From contig VLTN01000027.1 of assembly GCA_008330645.1 (NCBI GenBank), positions 310,001-374,000 on the forward strand: a stretch of 64,000 bases of DNA. Reading direction: 5' to 3'. The stretch is from Cafeteria roenbergensis (Eukaryota > Sar > Bigyra > Bicosoecida > Cafeteriaceae). How positions within the stretch are numbered: the first letter of the stretch is position 1; each line of letters starts with the position of its first letter. The notes under the pieces were generated by a model. It searched no databases. It worked only from the letters and a program-made list of their open reading frames with translations, and had not been told where the DNA came from. Of this stretch, positions 10,715-23,740 are shown piece after piece. The translations under genes and the position numbers were made by a program.

Positions 10715-13700
10715 ATGGCAGCGCCCGACTACGAGAATGACCTCGACGCGTTCAAAAAGAACGCCAAGCAGATCCTGTTGACCATCAAGAGCGGTGAGCT
10801 GGCGCCAGAACGCTTGCGAACTGGCAGGCCTCGACCTTTTCCATTTCGACGCTCCGACCTTGCGCCTTGCGCGCGCCCTGCCCACGAGGAGCCCCAGCGG
10901 GCCGGGCAAGGTGGCGGGTGCGTGCCGCTGCAAACGGTGTCCCGCCCTTGGCGGCGGGGGCCGGGCGCACCAGCGAGCTAGCCTGTCTGCGCCAGGCGGC
11001 ACTGCCAGCCGCGGCTGCGCTTTGCGAGCGGTCGTGCAGCTCGCCGTTTGAGTACGCGCCGGCCAACCGCGCCCGGCGCCGGACGACAGGCGCACAGCCC
11101 CTGCACCATGCCCCGATGCCGTTTGGGCCCGATCCTGCCCCTTGCCCGCCGCCCGCCGCGATCTCCTCGCACTGGGCGCCCTGCTCCATTGCGCTCGCGC
11201 CAGCGAGCAGTCTGCGCGCGATCCCCTGCTGGCTTGGTCACGCGTGCGCAGAAAAGCGGCCCATCCGCGAAGGGACGGAGCTCGTGTTTTCCTGGGCCGA
11301 GCGTGCCCCCCACGTGAGCAGGCTTGCCGGCCGTCTCGACCTCTGCGCAAAGGGCGGCGCAGCGCGGCGACTCCTCGTGCTTCGACACTCCCTCGCCGCG
11401 GCTGCCGCACAGCGATCGACCCGGCCGCTGAGTGACGGCGGCCTTGCCTTGCTCAGCCCCCCCCCCTGCGCGCCTCCCTCCTTCAGCCCCGTCCCCAGCC
11501 CGCTTCGTCTCCTCCCTGTCGGCCCCGCAGCTCAAGGCCGGCCACCAGAAGTTCTGGTACGACACCATGCTGCGCGAAACAGCTACTGCGCTGCTCGGCA
11601 GGTCGGCTGCCACCGAGGAAGAGGCGCAGCAAGGGGCCGCGTGAGTGCCGGCTTTGCGCATTCTGCCGCGGTGCCGGGAGCGTCACGTCGTGGGCGCGGT
11701 CTTGCGCAGGGTCGGGAGCCGGCGTGCGGCGCGAAGAAGTGGCATTAATGTGCCGACGCCCCTCGCTTCTTGCCACTTCGCAGGTTGCTCCGCCACATCG
11801 TGGAGCTCATGCCAGCCGCCATCAAGGCCGACAACGTCTCCCTGTCTGGCCTGGGCTTTGTGATGTTTGACCCCTCGCTGCGGTTCTTTGCCTCCCTCGC
11901 CGACGAGTGGCTCCCGGAGGATGACGTCGCGGCATTGGCCGCCCCGCAAGAGCCGGAGGTAAGCGCCTACATGGCCGCCCTGCCGTGCTTTGGCCCCGTG
12001 CTGCTACTTCTGGTTCTGCGAGCCGCCGCAATGCCATCCGGTTCACCGACCGTTGCTTGCGTGGGGAGGCTCGGCTGCAACCAACCTTTCCCCCCCCCCC
12101 CGACCATCGTTCTCGTTCTCGTCCTCGTCCCTTCTGTCCCCATGCAGACCCAAGGCTGGCTCAAGACGCTCAGGGCTGGCGACAAGCTGCACGTCGCGCT
12201 CAATGACGGGACCTGGGCAACGAGCGAGTGGGCCGGCTACTCGGACAAGCGGCCAGGCTCATTCTTGGTGTACTTGCCGGGGAGGACCACGTCAACCCGG
12301 CTTGAGTTCACGTCCTACCTCTTTGCGCCGGCAGGCCGCGGCCCGCGGCGCCTTGCGGACCTTCGGGGCATGGCCAGGCGCCACTTGGGGGGCTGCGAGA
12401 ACAAGGCAGTGGAGGCGCTCATTGCGGGCGAAGACTGGCGTGCCTCCCTTAGCCTCGGTGACCTCATCGACGCGCGTTCTGTGCGCGGCGACTGGTACAT
12501 GGGCCTGGTCGTGGACGAGCGAACAGTGCCCATCGCCGCGCTCTTTGCCGGGTGCCACGCTGACGGCTCGGAGCAAGCCAACACAGACATGGCCTACGAG
12601 CTCCAGGGCCAGGCCATGGCAGCCCGGGTGGCAAGCGGCGAGGCCGGCGATGCATCGGTCTCGGGCGCAGGCGCAGGCGCCGCCGCAGCCGCTGCAGCGC
12701 AAGCGGCCACCGACATCGGGGACGTGGAGCTCCCTCCAATGCCATCAGTGACGCAGTTTGCGGTGGCAGCGGCCGTGGCCGCTGGCCATACCGACCCGTG
12801 GGCGCCTGTCCGCGAGATTCGCGTGAGCTTTTTGGGCGGCGATGAGGACGACGACATGTGGTTCCCCGTCTCCAGCCCGTTCATCTGCCGGCCCAAGCTG
12901 CGCTCCGCGGGAGCCAAGCTCTCCACCGTCGATGACGGGCTTGCGGTCTTTCCCGGGCAGTGGGACCTGTCAGACGACCAGGCGGTTCCAGTCTCCAACG
13001 CGGCCCAGGGCGAGCCAGTCGCTGACGCAGCAGGCCACGCCGCCGTGCTGCGCGCGGCAGAAGCCGTGCGCCGGCGCAAGGCTCAAGTGTCTGCAGAGAC
13101 CGAGGCCAGGCTGGGTTCGTCCGCCGAGGGCTCCGCTCGGGAGGCGGTGCGCGAGGCGCTCGAGGCCGACGAGGAGCTGGCCGCTGCTACGGAGGAGCTG
13201 CGGCACGTGCAGCGCGTCTGGTTCGTGAGACGCCGCCCTCTCTCGGTCGGCAGGCACTACTACTCGGTGCATGGCCATTTCGCCAAGTCCATGAGTGGGC
13301 TGTCCGCCATCGTCATCAGGCTCGAGGCGGCTGTGCCCAAGGCAGGCTCGTCGGCGCCAACCGGCGCGGCAGGAAGCGGCGATGGCGATGCTGCTGGTGC
13401 CGAGGCGGCGGCAGCGGCGGGCGAGGCGGATGCTCGCCCGCTGAGCCCCGGGCACTTGCGCGTCATCACGGCCACATTGGTGGAAATGATGAATGGCCTG
13501 TCGCTGGCGGCGTGCTCAGAGAGCTATCCCAGGGCAATCGCTGCAGGTGTGGCCATCATTGAGTCCTGGACCGACGAGCAGATCAAGTCGCTCGCCTCCA
13601 CGGAGCTCATCACCATTGCCAACGCGCTGGCGCAGCTCAAGTGCGCAGTCTCTGGCTTCCAAGAGGCGTGCGCTCTCCGAGAGCAAATCCTCCTGTCTGC

Positions 13701-16700
13701 CGCCCGTCGCTACAGCCACAGCAAGCTCCAGCGCCGGATGGAGGCGCTCCGCATCTTCGGAGACCTCGCCGACATGGCCATGCACCGCGAAACCCTCCCG
13801 CTCGGCTTTCGCTACCACTCCAAGTCAAAGCCGTCCACAGACCCGGCGGCCGACCTGCTGCTGGTCACCGAGTCCAAGGAGCCCGACGAAACAGGGCTGG
13901 CATGGCTGGCCATGAACAGCGACTGGGCTCAGGGCAGGAGCTACTGCCGCGTGGCAGTTGCGCGGTCTGTCACCACCGCGGACGTCCTGGCCGCCGTCAC
14001 GGAAGAGGATGTGCTGCGCGGCGCCCTTGTGGACCGCCCGCACGCCCAGCTCGTCAAGCGCTGCGGCGACCTGGTCAGGTTTCTGTCGCGCAACGGGGTC
14101 CTCCCCTCAGCCACCATCGAGGCTGCCTGGGACTTGGCGGAGCGGAGCGGCGGCTCGGACTGGCGCCACTTCTTGGACCTCCTTTCCGAGGTGGCCTCCG
14201 ATGTGCACTGGCGGCACCTCGCGCTGTTCCTTCGTAAGCTCAGGGAGCTGCCCGGCTCGGCGCTCGACGACGGCGTCGTCGGCCTGCTCTTCGCCATCGC
14301 CACCACGCCTAGCGTCGTCGCCGCCGACCCCGAGGACCTGGATGGCCTGTCCGTGCTCGACGCGCTCGAAGCTTCTGACGAGGCGGCGGCTGAGGCCTCC
14401 AGCGACGCCAGCGACAGGAAGTGCGCTGCAGCCAGGCTCGCTCTCGCGATGCTCGTGTCGCTCACGCACGACGGCCTCGACACCCGCCTCTGGCCCGTGG
14501 CCTCGCAGTCCGGGGCGGCAGGCTCCTCCACGGCAGCGTCGTCTTCTGGCGGGGCGCAAGCCGCTGCAGCCGCTGCCGCTGCGGCAGCGGCGGCAGGCGC
14601 CGCGGCCGCAGCAGTCCAAGGAGCCCCTGCCCCGACGGAAGCCAGCGCCGCCGCGGCAACACGGGCAAGCGCTGCGATGGCCTCCGCCCGCTTGGAGCCC
14701 ATGCGCCAGGTGTACCTGGACCGGTGCGTTGGCGCCCTCAAGTCTGGCCGCAGCGTCGCCCAGGCTCTCGAGCTGCTTGGGAATCTGATCGGCACCTTCC
14801 CCATCGTCGCCCCCGAGTCCTCGGAGGATGGCGCAACCTCGACGCGCTCAAGCGTCATTGCTGACCTGGAGACCAAGCACGGCCTGATCAGCGCGCTTCT
14901 GGCCGACATGGGCCGCCTGCGCCAGGCGGCGCTCGGAGCGGCGCTGTCCAAGGGCCTCTCCCCGCTCTGCTCGGCGAGCAACGACGACCTGGGCAGCTGG
15001 CAGGACGAGCCGCATGCAACCGACGATGCAGCTGCGGCAGCGGAGGGCGACTACAACCTGACCGCCGACCCGATCAACAGCCTTCGGGTGTCTACGGCGC
15101 AGTCGCCCAGCGCGGCATCGACCTCTGCCGCGTGCTTCCTTGTCTCGTGGGACAGCCGCATGCGGTGCCTGCGACTCGTGCTGGAGCAGTCAGAGCTCCT
15201 CCTGTCCACGGAGCAAGTCGTCGGCTTGTGGGAAACAACTGTGGTCGGCGCCCTGTCGCTTGGCCAGCGGTCCAGCGCGCTTCACTGGTTCGAGGAGGCC
15301 ATTGCGCCGCTCTTCACTGCCGGCGAGGCCCTGGCCACGCTTGGCCTGTTCTTCCTCGGCGATGCCGTGGAGCGGCTCTTTGCAGACGAGCTCGTGCGGC
15401 CCTGGTTCGCGCCCGCTGCCACCGTGGCCGCGTTCCGCCTCGTCAACTCCGCATTCCTGTTCGTCAATAGCACCAAGAGCCTCCTTTCCGCGACGGAGTC
15501 CTCCGTCACCGTGCGCTCGCGTGACCTCGAGGGCACGGACGTCATTTGGGGAATCGCTCTGCGCTCGGGCTCGGAGCGTGCTGCCAGCAGCGCCATGTCG
15601 AGCCTCATGCAGCTGATCGGCTCTCTGGCGCCCGAGGCTCGCGCCGACGCGCCCAAGCTCGCCCAGGGATACATCCACCGGTGCATGCGCTACATCCGAA
15701 GCGTCCTGCCGTCGTCCACAGACGTTGGCCCAGGCCTCCCGGACTCTGGCGAGCCGGAGAAGGGGTCAATGTCAGCCTCCCCGGCGCGCGTGCGCAGCGC
15801 GGCGAGCGCAACAGCGGACGCCGCAGAGGTCAGCTACGTGCTGGACCCCGCAGCTGGCAAGGACGAGGCGCGCGTGCGCAGCGACCTGGCAAGGGCCCAG
15901 CGCGTCGTCGGGCGCTGCGTCGGCGTGCTGACCACACTCGTGACTTCAACCGCTGGGCCGGTCTTCGGCCTCCTGCCGCCTCTGGTGCAGATGCGTGGCC
16001 ACTTGATCGAGTTCCCAGTGTTTGGCAAGGTCACCATCGACGGCATCTCCACGAACATCAAGGACACGCGCGTGCGTGGCTACGCGTTCGAGACAGTGGG
16101 ATCCTTCATCGTCGGCATCGCGGCGAGCATGGGCGTGTCAGCCCGCTCCATCGCCGTCATGGCGGTTCCGCCCGCGAGTGACTCGTTCTTCCTGGGCGAC
16201 GAGCACATGGGCTCCAGCCTGATCGCGCTCGGCCTCAGTGACGGCGTCAGGCTGGCCGTCATGGACAGGGAGCACGCGGCCGCCCTGGCCACTAAGAAGG
16301 ACGAAGTGGCTGGAGCAAGCCTGGCCGCGGTGGCCGGAAGCAGCGTCCTCAACGTGGCGGCGCTGGCCACTGAGATTGACGAGTGCCCAGCTGCCGTCAT
16401 TGCGTCCACGCCCGCGTTCATCGGGACTCTGCTCGGAGTGCTCGACGCCTCGGCTGCTGGCGAGGGCAACACAGCGCCGCCGCTGCCCCTTCCGAACGAT
16501 GTCCTGACCTCCGCCCGCATGCTCGTCGAGGCGCTCCCGGCTGGCTTGCAGGAGCAGGCCAGGGTGAGGCTGCTCAACCCCAGGGCGACGGCTGAGGGCC
16601 ACACGCTGAGCAGGCACGCGGCCCGCGCGGCGGCCGCAGTGGAGCTCCGTGTGCATCTCTCCCTCATGGCTGCGGAGGGAGGCGCGGAGCTGGAGGAGTG

Positions 16701-19700
16701 GGCAGAGGCGGACACCTCCAGCGCGATCTTGGCCTCGATTGGAACCGGATCCTCCGGAGGTGCGGACCCTGCAGCGGAGGCTGCGGCCCTCGGGTTCAGT
16801 GTGGATGAGGTTACCGAAGGAATCGCTGGCGACGACGCAGACATCGCAAAGACTGACAGACTTCGGAGACTCATCCTGGACGACGACCGCGATGGCGACG
16901 TGCGAGTCACGTCGCAGGATGCCGCCATAGCAGCCGGAGGCATCGAGCCGGAAGACTGGGACCGGCTGTTCGACGCGTCGAGGCCCGCCAGGCTGCTGTA
17001 CGCCTTGACCATGGCCGGGCAGATGCTCGAGTGCCCGCGGCACTCAGCTTCCTTGGCTTCGTGCAGGGCGAACCACCGCATCGTGCCCAGCCTCTATGCG
17101 ACGGTGCAGCCGTCCGCCTCCAAGCTGTTGCGCACGGCGCAGCCTCCTGACCAGCTAGTCGAGGCCGAGGACACCGTGCGGCGCGCGTGGCTGCGCAGGT
17201 TTGTTGCCTGCGGAGGCGTTGCCCATCTGATCGGCGTGGTGAACCGCTTGACCAAACGCCTCCCCTCTGGAGCTGAGGTGCTGGCTTCCGCGCCGCAGTG
17301 GTTTGGGAGCGTTGGCGTCGACGGCCGTGCCGCCCCGCTGGCAGCGGCCGGCGAGCGCGTCCCCTGCTACTCAGCCGATGTGCTGACCGTGGTGGCCATC
17401 AACCGAGCATTGTTCTTCATTGCCAACCTGGCCAGCGCCGCGGCGGTGGCAACGCTGCCCCACGGCACGGCGAGCTTCCTCCGGGACTTCCTGGGCAGCA
17501 CCTCGCTCGGCTGGCGGGCCGACCCGGCCATGGGCTCCTTCCTCTCGCCGGCCAAGCTCGAGAGCCTCACGGCCAGGAGCGTGGCGACGGACCCTCGCTT
17601 TGCCAAGCGCCTGGCCGACCGCCCGGAGCGCTCCTTCCCGCAGGCGCTGGCCGATGCGGTGCTCGCCACCAGGTTTGGCCACTCCAGCTCCTCCGCCAAC
17701 ACGGTGAGGCCCAACGACGCGCAGCTGACCTCGCAGTACCCGCATGTTGACCCGCTGTATCTGGCCGTGGTGCTGGGCAAGCAAGCCTGCGAGTGGCTGG
17801 CCTGGACCCCCCGCGGTGCGGGCTTCGCGGCCCTCGTCCAGGGCTCGACTCCGGACAAGCCTGCCGCTGGCTCGCTCCAGGGCGTTCGTTGGGGCCAGCT
17901 GCTCGGGCCCGCGTCTGCCGCAGTGCAGCTGCTCGGCCGGTCCGTGCGCGTTGCGGCCGCCCTGAAGCGCGCCGCCCAAGCGTCTGTGTGGGCGGCGAGC
18001 GCGATGCTGGTGGCAGGGCTACTGGACCCAGCAACGATCACGGCTAGGTGCAGCAGCGGCAGCGGCGACAGCAGCGACAGCGGCGGGCCCGCCGCCGCCT
18101 CAGCTGCTTCAGCAGGGCCAGAGTCAGCTTCTCTCAGCTCGGTGCTTCCGCTTGTGCGGTCCGCGGTCCTCCGCTCGTCATTCGCGTCGTCGACAGCCTT
18201 TGCCCGCGTTGCGCTCAGCAACGCCCTCGTCGGCCTGGCTCGCCACAGCGCGAGCAGCGGCGACGTGGGGGCCAGCGCGGCCTGGGCAATCGCCAACTCC
18301 CTGCTCGAAGGCCGCCCGACGTCGGCCACAGCAGACGCCTCTGCAGCTGCGGCTTCGCAGCAGTACTTTGCGGCTGCCGTCGACGCCGTCAACGCAGTGT
18401 GTGCGCTGCCTGGCCTCACCTCGGCGGCGGTGGATTCCCTCTTCGGCGCCCACCGCGAATCGCTCGTGGCGCAGATTCTGTCATCGCCCGCGCGCGAGTC
18501 TCGCGAGTCCACCAAGGCGGACCGCCCCCTCAGCGGCGCCCTGAGCCTCTTGTCTAGCATCCTTACGGCCGGGACGTTCGAGACACGGGCTGCCGTGGCA
18601 GCGCCCAAGGCCGCGGGAGGCCAGGGGCTGCTTTCCTTCCTGCTGGAGACCGGACTGCTCGCTGTGCCATCCGCCGAGCAGCTCAAGGCCGCTGCCAGCG
18701 CAGACGACGGCGACAGCAGTGCTGGTGCTGTTGAGAGCGCGGACAGCGCAGCGTCGGCAGCCCCTCAGGCGGCTGCGCCGCCTCCTCCGCCTGGCGCCGC
18801 CGCGGAAGCCCGTGGCGCGACCGGACATGCCGCAGCCGCCGTGTCGGAGGCGGCGCAGCTGGCGCCGCCGCTTTGCAAGACGCCGGTTACCCGCTCTGCG
18901 GCGTTCGGCTTGGTCAGCGCGCTCGTGAGCGGCAACCCTGCCGCCGCCGCGCAGGCAAGCCACGTGCTGCAGGCAGAGCTGAGCGAGGCGGAGAAGGATG
19001 GCTCGCTCCAGGTGTCTGGCTTCCGGTTCAACCCTTTTGTCGACGCCAAGAGTGCCACCGGGTACGTGGGGCTGAAGAACCCCGGGTGTGTGTGCTACAT
19101 GAACAGCCTGATGCAGCAGCTGTTCATGATTGAGCCGGTGCGGTACGGTCTCTTGCGCCTCGACACCGGCGCCGGCGGCCAGTCTGAGGAAGACCGCAAG
19201 GAGAACCTGCTCTGGCAGCTCCAGCGCATGTTCGGTCACCTTGAGAGCAGCGAGCGCCGCGCATTCCACCCCAAGGCCTGGTGCCACGCATTCAAGGACA
19301 TGGACGGCAACCCAACGTCGACCTGGGTCCAGATGGACGCCCAGGAGTACCTGACCGCCATCGTGTCTCGCCTCGAGGACCGCCTGCGGAGCACCCCGTC
19401 TGACGGCCTCATGGCCGCGTGCCTCGGCGGCCGGGAGGTGTCCGTCCTCAGCCGAGCAGACGGTCTCGGTGAGTCCCGGATGGCTAGCCCGACGCCATTT
19501 GTCACCATCGCGTGTAACGTTCGGGGCGTGGGGTCGCTCGACTCGGCGCTGGATCGGTATGTGGCTGCTGACCGCATCAGCGACTACCGCTGGTCGGACG
19601 AGGAGGATGGCAGCGGCGGCGAGCGCACCGACGTGTTCAAGCGCACTTGCATCGAGCGGCTCTCTCACTCGGTCATCTTCCAGCTTCTCCGGTTCGAGCT

Positions 19701-22700
19701 TGACTACGAGACGTTCGAGCGCGTCAAGGTGAACGACCGCTTCGACTTCCCCGAGGAGGTCGACCTCTTCCCCTACACCGCAGAGGGGGTGGCGTGGAAG
19801 GACTCGCTCCAGGCCCGCCGCGAGGCGGCAGCTGCTCGGTCTGCTGCCGCAGCGCCGCAGTCCGGGGCTGGCGCCCCGGCTGAGGCTGGGATGGCCTCTG
19901 CGGAGCCCGGGGCCGACGAGGAGGGAGCAGAGGCCCAGGCGGAGGTCGCAGCCGAGGAAGGCACGGAGGGCAGCAGCACGGCTGCCTCGCGCCCGGCGGC
20001 TGCAGCCGCTGGCGCAGCTGCTGAGACCGTTGAAGACGTGCCTGACTTCGAGGACGAGTCCGCCAGGCCGTACACCGCCGAGCGCCCGGCCTCGTACTAC
20101 AAGTACAAGCTGGTTGGCGTCGTCGTGCACCTCGGCTCTGCGGAGAGCGGCCACTACTACTCCTTCATCCGCGAGCGCGGCCGCCGGGCGCAGGTCAAGG
20201 CCTCGTCCCGCGTGTCCAAGCTCCGGTACAACGCTGCCGCGTCCGCCCGAGAGAACTCCCGCGCCCTCAAGATGATCACCCGGCTGCTGAGCAAGAAGCT
20301 GGACGAAGACGAGGAAGACGACGAGGACGAGGACGACGAAGAGGACGACGAGGATGCGGCCGAAGAGGATATCCCCCTTGCGTCGCCGGAGGACGCTGCC
20401 GCGCGCGGCCGCGCCGGCTCCGTCCAGCTTGATGCCGCCAAAGCCGCAGACTCGGCCAGCGCGGCAGCACCAGCTGGGGGGCCGGGCGGCGCTGCGAAGC
20501 CCATGTGGATGGGCCAGTGGTTCGAGTTCAACGACGCGCTTGTGCAGCCGACCACGCTGGAGCGCGTTCAGGAGGAGTCCTTCGGGTCAAGCGACGGCCC
20601 CAGCGACGGCTTCGAGAGCAGCACCAACGCCTACATGCTTGTCTACGAGCGCGCCTGCGAGCTGCCGGTCGAGACGGAAGTGGACGAGCTCAAGTCCCGG
20701 ACCTGGGAGGCCGTTCCGCTCTCCGACGAGGAAGCAGCGGCTGTGGAGGCCGAGCTTGAAGCCGGAGCAGAGGCTGGGGCCCAAGCCGGCTCCAACGACG
20801 CCGCCGCGACCAAGAGCAAGGTGCCGCCTGGCGAAGCTTGCGTCCAAGGCAGCTCGGCGGCGCCCCAGCGTGTCCAAGCGGAGGACGACCCGCCTGCCGA
20901 AGGTGCGCTTGTCCGTGTGGCCAGGGAAGAGGGAGCGGCGCCGTCGCTGCACCGGTGGCGCGAAAAGCGCGACGTTTCGCGCGTGACGAAGCGCCTCTCC
21001 CTGCAGTCCCTCTCGCCGCGTGACCCCGTCAGCGGCGAGGGCTCCATGCCATCGCTCGTGAGCGCCGAGGTGGTGGACGACAACCGCCGGTACGTCCGCC
21101 AGCGCCACCTCTTCGATCCCGCGCTTAGCAGCTTCGTCGAAACCCTTGCCAGGTGCCTGGTCTCAGAGACGCTCGCAGTGCGCATCTCGGGCCGTGGCGC
21201 CAAGTGGCCCGCGCTCCCGGCCTGGCTCGAGGGAGCACGCGCCACCGCAGGGGCGGCCGCCGCGGCTTCTGGCGCTGCGGCAGGCGGTGGCCAGCAGCTT
21301 GCCACCGAGGCGAGCAGGGAGGAGGCCGACCGCCTTGGGGAGCTCGCCTCGCGCATTTCGGACGCCAGCGCGCTGGCCTTCCCGCCCGCTGTGTCGGAGG
21401 CGGAAGTCCCGGAGCTGCTGCGGCGGGCGGGAGTCAACCCCGAAGCTGCCGGTGCGGACGCCGTCGAAGCTGCCATCAAGGCTGAGGACGTGCGGCGAGG
21501 CAGAGCCAGACACGCAATCGCAGCGGCGCTTGTGGCCTTTGGCCGGGACGTGTGGAGCCGGTCACGGCATGCCACGCAGATCAAGCCTTTCCTTGCCGAC
21601 GTCGCGAGCCTTCTTGGGCTGGAGCCGCGCCTCGGGGTGAAGGCGCTGGAGGCCATGCTCAAGCCCCTTCACCGCCAGTCGAACCTCAGCGTGGCCCTGA
21701 TCGGCCAGTCGGCCATTGCCGTTGCGGCAGGCAAGGCCACCGCTAGCCGGACTCTGCACGGCATCGAGCTGTACAAGACCGCGTACAAGCCCCAACTGCT
21801 CACCCTGCTGGTGGAGTGCGGCATTTCTGCTGTGCGGGCCGGGTGGAGCGACCTGATTCGGACAGTGCTGCTCTCCTCCGAGCGGCAGGAGCGGCTCAAG
21901 CTGCACAACGTCGCGAGTGAGGAGCAGACAAGCACGCTTGAAGTGGAACCCGGAGAGGCGCCCACTCGATTCCTTCGCTGGTTCCCGGCCACGTTCACCG
22001 GCCGCATTGTGGAGCAGCTCTGCCACCCGCTGTGCTTGGACCTTGCCGCCATCTCGTGGAACCAGTGGGACGGCCTGTTTGGTGTGCTGCTCGGCGTGGC
22101 TTCAGCCAGCTCTCAGGCTCGCGAGATGCTGGTGTCGTGCCAGCTGCCCGTCGTCCTCATGGACACAATCCTGAGCAAGAGTTCGCCCATCCATGGCGAC
22201 CGGCTTATGTTCAACCATCGCGCGCGGCCGATGTTCGTCAACAAGCGCACCGGCGCCAAGGCGGACTTCACCTTGCCCACGCGCCTGCTCAGCATGCTCG
22301 TTCGCTCGCATGGCCCGCCAGGGTACTACCTGTCCAACCTGGGGCTGCCATCGACGACCATCCTGACGGGCGTGGAAGAGAAGGACCGAGCGCTCGCGAC
22401 TGCGTCTCAGAGGCGCTGCCTGGAAGTGGCCCACGCGGCGTCGCAGGCGGACGCCGAGGCCAGGCCGCCCACTCCCGCGCAGATCGACCAGGACGCAGGG
22501 GCGCCGCTGCCCATCCAGCTTGGCATGCCGGTCTACAACCTGCTGAGCAAGCCCCAAATCTGGCTGCAGCTCTTCAGCCGCACTAACGACCAGAAGGAGC
22601 TCGCCAAGCTCCTGGCCCACGCCTCGTACGGCGCCTCGCTCTCAAACGGAGCAACGAACATCGTCGCGGCCGTCGTCTACTCCTCGCGCGACGCCGTGAT

Positions 22701-23331
22701 GCGCGACGCCACTCGGGCGGGCTGGATCGCCTTCCAGCTCGAGACGTTGCTCCGGCTCTCCGATGGGCTGTCGCGCGGCCGCGCCAAGCTCATCATGCAA
22801 GGCCAGGTCCGGACGGAGGAGAACCCGGTGTCGTGCGGAAGCCTGCCGCAGATCGCCTTCTCGATGCTCGACCTGAACCAAGACGCCGCGTTCGAGCTTG
22901 CATGGACTGTGGTTCGCGTCGCCCGCTCGAGCAAGACTGCCATGCGCGCGCTGGCCGAGAGCGAGTCGCTCGTCGAGCTCGAGTTCATCCTGCAGGCCTT
23001 CGAGCACAACCACATGGCCGACATGGCCGACTCGTGCTTCGAGCCCGCCGGGCCCGAGCGCAGCTTCAACCACGTCGGGGACGCGTACGATGCCATCACT
23101 GCTGAGGTGCAGTCCAGCGGAAAGCCCATCTACTCCGCGTACGAGGAGGCGTCTCTCATCCGGCGTGCGCGCCTGAGGCGCGGATGGCGCGCGCGCCACA
23201 TGCTTGCCGCGCTCTCTGCCCGGCTCGCGGAGTTCGGCGTTGCGTTGCGCGGCAAGGGCCTGCTCCAAGTGGATGGCGAGGCCGCGGTCGACGAGATGCT
23301 TGAGAGTGGCGATGACCTTGGAGTGGATTGA
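10715..23331 (+). CDS. Giant ubiquitin C-terminal hydrolase, USP9X/fat-facets type
   Basis: Exons 10715-10793, 11499-11640, 11784-11958 and 12148-23331 code for 3859 residues; the first intron's acceptor could instead be at 11486 (same phase). The USP core lies near residue 2440-2990: Cys box GLKNPGCVCYMNSLMQQLF (Cys codon 19093), His box VVVHLGSAESGHYYSF (His codon 20152), then WFEFNDALV (Asn 20530, Asp 20533) and NAYMLVYER. The spelling GLKN--CYMNS-xQQL and the very long flanks match USP9X/FAF, which removes ubiquitin from trafficking and signalling proteins. The usual Thr before the catalytic Cys is Val here. The N-terminus has two stretches resembling Tudor/chromo-barrel folds (around 12160-12310 and 12460-12900, the second split by an Ala-rich insert). 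Acidic and poly-Ala inserts interrupt both core and flanks. The flanks otherwise read as alpha-helical repeats. Confidence 0.88.
11959..12147 (+). other. In-frame, stop-free intron of the deubiquitinase gene
   Basis: Donor GTAAGC and acceptor CCCCATGCAG bound 189 bp that contain a poly-C/poly-pyrimidine tract. Length is a multiple of three and the reading frame stays open. Retention would add 63 residues with two hydrophobic Leu/Val-rich stretches. The splice signals and the odd composition favour an intron over coding sequence. Confidence 0.75.
20302..20370 (+). repeat. Asp/Glu run inserted in the USP core
   Basis: GAC/GAG-rich DNA codes for about 23 almost purely acidic residues between the His box and the Asn/Asp box of the ubiquitin hydrolase. 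It is probably a flexible surface insert. Confidence 0.85.
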
Positions 23332-23740
23332 AACGCTCGAGTGCTTGATGTGCTGCCGCGGCTCTCTGGGCGTGCCAACCCCCTGTTTTTGCCAGCCACA
23401 TCGCGCCCGCGCTCGCCGTCGTCTGTCTTGCGCCCTCTCTCGAACTCTGCGAGCACCGCGCTGGGTCGCACGCCGTTCCCGGCCATCAGCGCTCGCCCAA
23501 GCGCACCTGCCAGCACCAAACCGCCCCAGGCTGCAGCTACAGACCAAAAGAGCAGAGGCACTCGCTTGCCTTTGGTGCCACTGCGCCAGCGCGACCGCCA
23601 GGCCCGCCCGTCGCGCTGCAGCTGCGAGTCGGCTGCATGCTCTGCCGAGCGCTGATGGCCGGGAACTCGTGCTCGAGCTGTGTCCGCACGCTGCTCCGGG
23701 GGGCGCCAGGCCGCGCTTGGGTACGGCCGCCCCGCCCGCG
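23332..23740. other. Intergenic region downstream of the deubiquitinase
   Basis: These 409 bp between the deubiquitinase stop and the proposed ATG of the next gene hold the 3' end of one and the promoter of the other. No further feature was seen. Confidence 0.45.

Noticed and set aside
11970-12140. Leu/Val-rich segment in the deubiquitinase frame as a transmembrane domain
   Set aside because: It is bounded by GTAAGC and CCCCATGCAG with a pyrimidine tract and is best read as a retained-in-frame intron, not a membrane helix.
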